Assembly: GCA_023421505.1 (NCBI GenBank)
Contig: JAEZTJ010000093.1
Location: forward strand, 246,906 to 310,905
Source of the DNA: Bacillota bacterium
Lineage (GTDB): Bacteria > Bacillota > Clostridia > Lachnospirales > Lachnospiraceae
Reading direction: 5' to 3'
Length of the DNA: 64,000 nt
Shown here: positions 61,090 to 64,000 of the stretch, piece by piece
Position numbering within the stretch: position 1 is the first letter of the stretch
Layout of the letters: each line of letters starts with the position of its first letter
Program-made: the position numbers and the translations under genes
Notes under the pieces: generated by a model
What the model saw: the letters and a program-made list of their open reading frames with translations, nothing else
Databases searched by the model: none
Told to the model about the DNA's origin: nothing

Positions 61090-62766
61090 TTATTTTACTG
61101 AGAACACAACATAGGTGCCGCCATTAGTGCCTCCCCCTGCCGGATATTTTTTGGGGGTTCCTACGGATTTAGCCGCTGTTGCGGAATCTACAAAGAATAC
61201 CTGTATGCTCCAATAATTACCGTTTGGATAACCGGGGATAGGTTTTCCATCTGTGTATGATACGTCATAGTAAGCTTTGTTTGCAATGGAAGTGGTGCCT
61301 TGTTTAAACGGAAGATACTCCGCATCATCGTAGTCAGCGGCATAATCACGATCCGGATATATTGGTTTCGGTATAAATGAATTTGAAAATCCAATGGTAT
61401 TCAAAGGCCAATACAAGATTTGGCCGTTACTATTTTTCTTACTAGAATTTGTTATCTTAATCGTTCCGGGGGTGGCAGCGACAATAAAATACATATGCAT
61501 AAGATAGCCACCCATATCCTGCTTGCCGGGTACATTTAGATTTGCCCCCATCGAATACACATTCGATATTTTTAGGGTCATATCTCCCACCGTTAAGGAT
61601 TTCGTGTGACCGCCGGATCCAGGTGCGGGTGCCTTGTACCAGTCTGCAGAAGTGGGGACACTCACAGGAATAAATGCAAATCCGGCATTTTTTGGGGTAG
61701 TATTCGGAGACGACCTCATAAAGATTTTGCTTCCTTCTATGACTTTATATTCCTTCATCAAGAAATTACCTTTCGCCATAAACAAAGTAGCTGCTGCTAC
61801 GAAATCTTTGTTTCCGGATGGGCGCAGTCCCCCGTAGGTTATATTTGAATTCCCTTCTACCCCCGGAACTTTGCTGAATTTTACGTTCCAAAGATATGAG
61901 GTGTCCACTTTTTTTATCTGTACTCCGTCTTTTATGCTGCCGTCTATTCCCAAATACTTGCCGTCCGTTGTTCTCAGCGTTATTTTTCCGTTGCCCTTAT
62001 TTTTTAGATAGAATTTCTGGCTGTCAGTTCGGGTTCCTCCATCGGTGGTTGCTATAGAACCCCTGTCGCTCATTTCTGCATATCCCTTGGCGTCAAAATC
62101 GACGTACCCGTCCATGTCCATTGCGGCGTCCCCATTCATTTTAAGCCTGTACCAGCCGTCGGCAGGCTTAGTCGACTTGCCTGATGGGGCAGCCGTAGTC
62201 GCAAGCAGAGGGATTGAAGGTCCATCCGGCGCGTCCTCCGGTGTGAAAAATGTTACCTTTCCGTGTTCAGGCGCGGAACCTTTCTTTGTCCAAACAATTA
62301 CGTTTGTGCCATTTTTGCTGCTCCCACCGCTAGCAGTGACCAGCAGTGCTTGGTTGGTGTAATCCCTTATGGTGCAGAAACCGGAATAAACACTGATTTT
62401 CAAATTGGGCGCGTACCCGGAAGTTAGCTGCATTCCACTCACTGACGGCACCCCGATGCTTTTCCCGTCATAGGAGATGGAATACTTCGGCCCGCGGTCT
62501 TTATCGTAGCTTACCCGGCTTACCGTAAACGGTTTATCGGGTTTTCTGTCCGAAAGCACAACCCAAACAGCGTTTGTTACCACGGGGTAAACCCACTTGC
62601 CGAGGATTTGCAAATAGTAATCCCCGTCCGCTAAAACCTCAACGCCTTCAACAACTACAGTTGGGGGAGTATAAGTAGACGAAGCCGCGGAATCAGACAA
62701 AGGGGCGACCACCGATAAAAGTGCCATACAAAGGGTGAGCAGGATGCTCATCAATCGTTTTTTCAT
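61090..62766 (-). CDS. Exported protein with two beta-trefoil-like domains
   Basis: A 558-residue secreted protein. The signal peptide is about 28 residues. Two ricin-type trefoil-like domains follow: about 38-185 (LADGDYYLQILGKWVYPVV, YDGKSIGVPSVSGMQL, EHGKVTFFTPED) and 200-375 (PADGWYRLKMNGDAAMDMDG, KYLGIDGSIKDGVQIKKVD, SYLWNVKF). A C-terminal beta-rich domain of 160 residues (LTVGDMTLKISNVYSMG, YWSIQVFFVDSATAA, TYVVFSVK) is not recognised. Trefoil segments match those of the protein at 55144 closely (YVGIDSSIKNGVALKLVDD). No Big_3 domain or anchor. Its promoter carries operator copy 4 and it ends at its own terminator. Probably an extracellular lectin-like protein. Confidence 0.78.
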   Translation of the reverse strand: MKKRLMSILLTLCMALLSVVAPLSDSAASSTYTPPTVVVEGVEVLADGDYYLQILGKWVYPVVTNAVWVVLSDRKPDKPFTVSRVSYDKDRGPKYSISYDGKSIGVPSVSGMQLTSGYAPNLKISVYSGFCTIRDYTNQALLVTASGGSSKNGTNVIVWTKKGSAPEHGKVTFFTPEDAPDGPSIPLLATTAAPSGKSTKPADGWYRLKMNGDAAMDMDGYVDFDAKGYAEMSDRGSIATTDGGTRTDSQKFYLKNKGNGKITLRTTDGKYLGIDGSIKDGVQIKKVDTSYLWNVKFSKVPGVEGNSNITYGGLRPSGNKDFVAAATLFMAKGNFLMKEYKVIEGSKIFMRSSPNTTPKNAGFAFIPVSVPTSADWYKAPAPGSGGHTKSLTVGDMTLKISNVYSMGANLNVPGKQDMGGYLMHMYFIVAATPGTIKITNSSKKNSNGQILYWPLNTIGFSNSFIPKPIYPDRDYAADYDDAEYLPFKQGTTSIANKAYYDVSYTDGKPIPGYPNGNYWSIQVFFVDSATAAKSVGTPKKYPAGGGTNGGTYVVFSVK

Positions 62767-62819
62767 AATCTTGTTCCTCCTTCATATTTAGTTGAACGAA
62801 ATATCGTATAATCGTATTT

Positions 62820-62887
62820 AGTCTATCAGAATTTCCTCTTCCAAAACCATCCGCTGCATGAAACATGATTTTTCCGACATGAAATAT
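62820..62887 (-). promoter_or_regulatory. LytTR-type operator and extended -10 promoter, copy 4
   Basis: CATGAA cores at 62857 and 62878, 21 bp apart (GCATGAAACATGATT and ACATGAAATATGATT). On the minus strand follow TGGTTT (62844-62849), 18 bp, and extended -10 TGATAGACT (hexamer 62820-62825). The leader to the ATG at 62766 is about 45 bases with a GAAGGAGG site. Offset to the -10 is one base longer than in copies 1-3. Confidence 0.7.
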
Positions 62888-62901
62888 GATTTTGACTTAA
62901 A

Positions 62902-63021
62902 TCACAGGCTTTCATTATCCATATGCACAGTCAAAGTGATGTAGACGCCATCCTTTACCTTTTCGCAGGCTTCACAAGCATTTTCAAGGAGATTACCGAA
63001 TAACTCGCTGGATGCATCAAG
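62902..63021 (-). pseudogene. GHKL histidine kinase remnant
   Basis: About 39 codons ending in TGA: LDASSELFGNLLENACEACE followed by KVKDGVYITLTVHMDNESL. This is the N-box region of a GHKL-type kinase (compare LLSNALENAI in the kinases at 22268 and 58259). Both the sensor and the nucleotide lid are missing, and the upstream side runs straight into a hairpin and tRNA-derived sequence. It is a fragment of a third kinase of this type, next to operator copy 4. Confidence 0.7.
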
Positions 63022-63057
63022 TACAAAAAGTCCACTCATTCGAGTGAACTTTTTGTA
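63022..63057 (-). terminator. Terminator-like hairpin next to tRNA fragment
   Basis: A 16-bp stem (TACAAAAAGTTCACTC / GAGTGGACTTTTTGTA, one GU) with a 4-base loop. On the minus strand it directly follows a tRNA 3'-end-like sequence (TACTGCCCCTG), the usual place for a tRNA operon terminator. Confidence 0.65.
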
Positions 63058-63059
63058 TT

Positions 63060-63232
63060 GACAGGGGCAGTAGAATGTTGAACACCGCCTCGTTCCGAGG
63101 CGTCCCAACCTGCTCCGCAGGTCGTGGCTTCGAATCTGACTTCCCTTGAGTAACAAGAAAAGAGTCCATACTTTCGTATGAACTCTTTCTTGTTACAGGG
63201 GCAGTAGGATTTGAACCCACGACCTGCGGTTC
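63060..63232. repeat. tRNA 3'-half fragments in inverted arrangement around a hairpin
   Basis: On the minus strand, 63232 to 63196 reads like the 3' end of a tRNA: CCGCAGGTC, T-arm GTGGGTTCAAATCCTAC, acceptor TGCCCCTG. On the plus strand, 63115-63149 holds a diverged copy (CCGCAGGTCGTGGCTTCGAA). Between them is a 47-base hairpin (63150-63196). A third fragment on the minus strand (63087 to 63061: GTTCAACATTCTACTGCCCC) is followed by the hairpin at 63022. No matching 5' half is present, so none is a complete tRNA. Such fragments are common at integration scars of mobile elements. Confidence 0.65.
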
Positions 63233-63550
63233 ATCTTGGCATATTATATAGGAAGAAATACCGTTATTTATCATTACGTTTCATATTGCTGAAATACCTT
63301 ATAATTCAGTAGTTAGGCGGGTTTTATATTAGTTTCAATATCATATTATGATTTTCTGTATAATATGATTTTCTAATTCTAACTACCACAGATTTGGCAC
63401 CATTTATTAATACACTCTATACACCAAATCTAAAATATATCTTATAATTAATAGTATACAATTTATACCATATATGATAATATATTTTTTGGATAAATAG
63501 AGAAAGAGCCCTGTGTACTGTGTGGAAATGGTATATGGGGCATCTTTTTA
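63233..63550. other. Gene-free AT-rich interval
   Basis: About 320 bases between the tRNA fragment and the promoter at 63551. Repeated AATATCATATTATGATTTTC-like pieces near 63340-63375 are simple AT-rich sequence. No gene, hairpin with T-run or recognisable element seen. Confidence 0.5.
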
Positions 63551-63579
63551 TTTACAATTAAATTTTTTGTGTGTATAAT
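63551..63579 (+). promoter_or_regulatory. Sigma-A promoter of the BIG2 protein gene
   Basis: TTTACA (63551-63556), 17 bp, TATAAT (63574-63579). The start codon at 63605 is 25 bases downstream, with AGGCGG just before it. Confidence 0.8.
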
Positions 63580-63604
63580 GAAATATATGGAAAGAGGCGG
63601 TTTA

Positions 63605-64000
63605 ATGAAGAAAGTAATCACTATTCTATTATCTTTAATTATTAGCTTTGCAATAATATATCCATGCAAAGCTGCTGATAGCTACATCTATATAAATAAA
63701 ACAGAGGCTACTTTAGAAACTGGAGATACTACTCAGTTACTTGTTAATTTAAACCCTGAGTATATAGCATGGGAATCCGACCATCCTGATATTGCTGAAG
63801 TAACAAAAACAGGGAAGGTAACGGCTATAAGTCCCGGAGTTGCAACAATAACAGCATATATATATGGATACAGAATAAATTGTACTATCACAGTTGTAGA
63901 AGCGAAAGAAGAGCCAATTAGCCATTTAGAAGCTAGTAGAAAGATAGTTATATTACCTATCATAGATGAAATTGATATTAAGTTACATGATTACAAAGTG
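63605..64000 (+). CDS. Secreted BIG2 (Ig-like) domain protein, N-terminal part (cut by window edge)
   Basis: An open frame of 132 codons that runs off the right edge. It starts with a signal peptide (MKKVITILLSLIISFAIIYP, cleaved after about residue 24, CKAA) and then a bacterial Ig-like group 2 domain at about 26-98: YIYINKTEATLETGDTTQLL, WESDHPDIAEVTKTGKVTAI, SPGVATITAYIYG. These lead to ISHLEASRKIVILPI, where the window ends. BIG2 domains are structural modules of surface adhesins and cell-wall enzymes. A good promoter and an AGGCGG site precede the ATG. The rest of the protein, and hence its function, is unknown. Confidence 0.85.
   Translation, partial: MKKVITILLSLIISFAIIYPCKAADSYIYINKTEATLETGDTTQLLVNLNPEYIAWESDHPDIAEVTKTGKVTAISPGVATITAYIYGYRINCTITVVEAKEEPISHLEASRKIVILPIIDEIDIKLHDYKV

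Noticed and set aside
63115..63232. Complete tRNA gene
   Set aside because: Only 3' halves (anticodon 3' strand, T-arm, acceptor 3' strand) are present; no matching 5' acceptor or D-arm was found on either side.
63017..63274. Open reading frame running through the tRNA fragments on the minus strand
   Set aside because: The translated QVVGSNPTAP-like stretch is the well-known spurious translation of a tRNA 3' end; the frame has no ribosome site.
20100..63500. agrB/agrD genes near the GHKL/LytTR pairs
   Set aside because: No AgrB-like membrane protease and no AgrD-like short peptide with a conserved Cys and acidic tail was recognised; the 30-codon frame at 52375 has a Cys but lacks the rest of the pattern.
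1..64000. CRISPR array, prophage or complete insertion sequence
   Set aside because: No regularly spaced repeats, no phage structural genes and no transposase or integrase gene were seen; the small holin-like protein at 15165 is alone.

Overview
The window looks like chromosomal DNA of an anaerobic, low-GC Firmicute, most likely a Lachnospiraceae-type clostridium. The reasons are AT-rich intergenic DNA, purine-rich GGAGG ribosome binding sites, YesN/YesM-type two-component systems next to sugar ABC importers, CD3324, DUF1311 and DUF6273 family proteins, and GHKL/LytTR regulators. The genus is a guess; no rRNA or complete tRNA is present to fix it.

Layout. 1-11.1 kb (all minus strand): a urea uptake and hydrolysis operon, urtABCDE, a REC-histidine kinase, a fused urease gamma/beta gene and the start of ureC (cut by the window edge). 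It is preceded by a hybrid kinase with an HPt domain and an AraC-type response regulator. 11.2-15.5 kb: housekeeping and orphan genes (YczE-like membrane protein, DEAD-box helicase, DUF1456 protein, an RsmH paralogue). 15.5-20 kb: a decayed TolB-like fragment, a secreted DUF1311 protein, and an unknown protein paired with an AraC/GyrI-like regulator. 20.2-23.6 kb: a secreted Ig-like/B-repeat protein divergent from a LytTR regulator and GHKL kinase. 23.6-37.5 kb: glycan locus 1 (YesM/YesN pair, solute-binding lipoprotein, two permeases, two GH31 and one GH127, AraC regulator), suggesting xylose/arabinose-decorated plant oligosaccharides. 37.9-49.8 kb: glycan locus 2 with the same layout (YesM/YesN pair, binding protein, permeases, MGH1-like (alpha/alpha)6 hydrolase, GH36-type alpha-galactosidase, URO-D-like protein). 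50.1-63 kb: an accessory region of exported beta-trefoil/Ig-like proteins, LemA-type membrane proteins, a second LytTR/GHKL pair, an inactive-looking LysM-GH18 protein, gene remnants and tRNA 3'-end fragments. At the right edge a BIG2-domain secreted protein begins.

The most interesting signal is a repeated regulatory module. Four minus-strand promoters (about 21.4, 53.1, 57.4 and 62.8 kb) share a pair of CRYGAR-type half-sites exactly 21 bp apart, a YGGTTT -35 element and an extended -10 (TGATATTMT or TGATAGNYT) at fixed spacing. This is the geometry known for LytTR regulators. Each promoter faces a gene or operon for an exported trefoil, Ig-like or B-repeat protein, and two of those operons also contain a LemA or LemA-like membrane protein. 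I infer a LytTR-controlled surface-protein regulon with at least two paralogous kinase/regulator pairs and no visible agrB/agrD. An unannotated 51-codon gene (52501-52656) lies inside one of its operons.

A second structural finding is a family of TA-flanked palindromic repeats (46-163 bp) at 15.5, 32.7, 37.6 and 53.0 kb.
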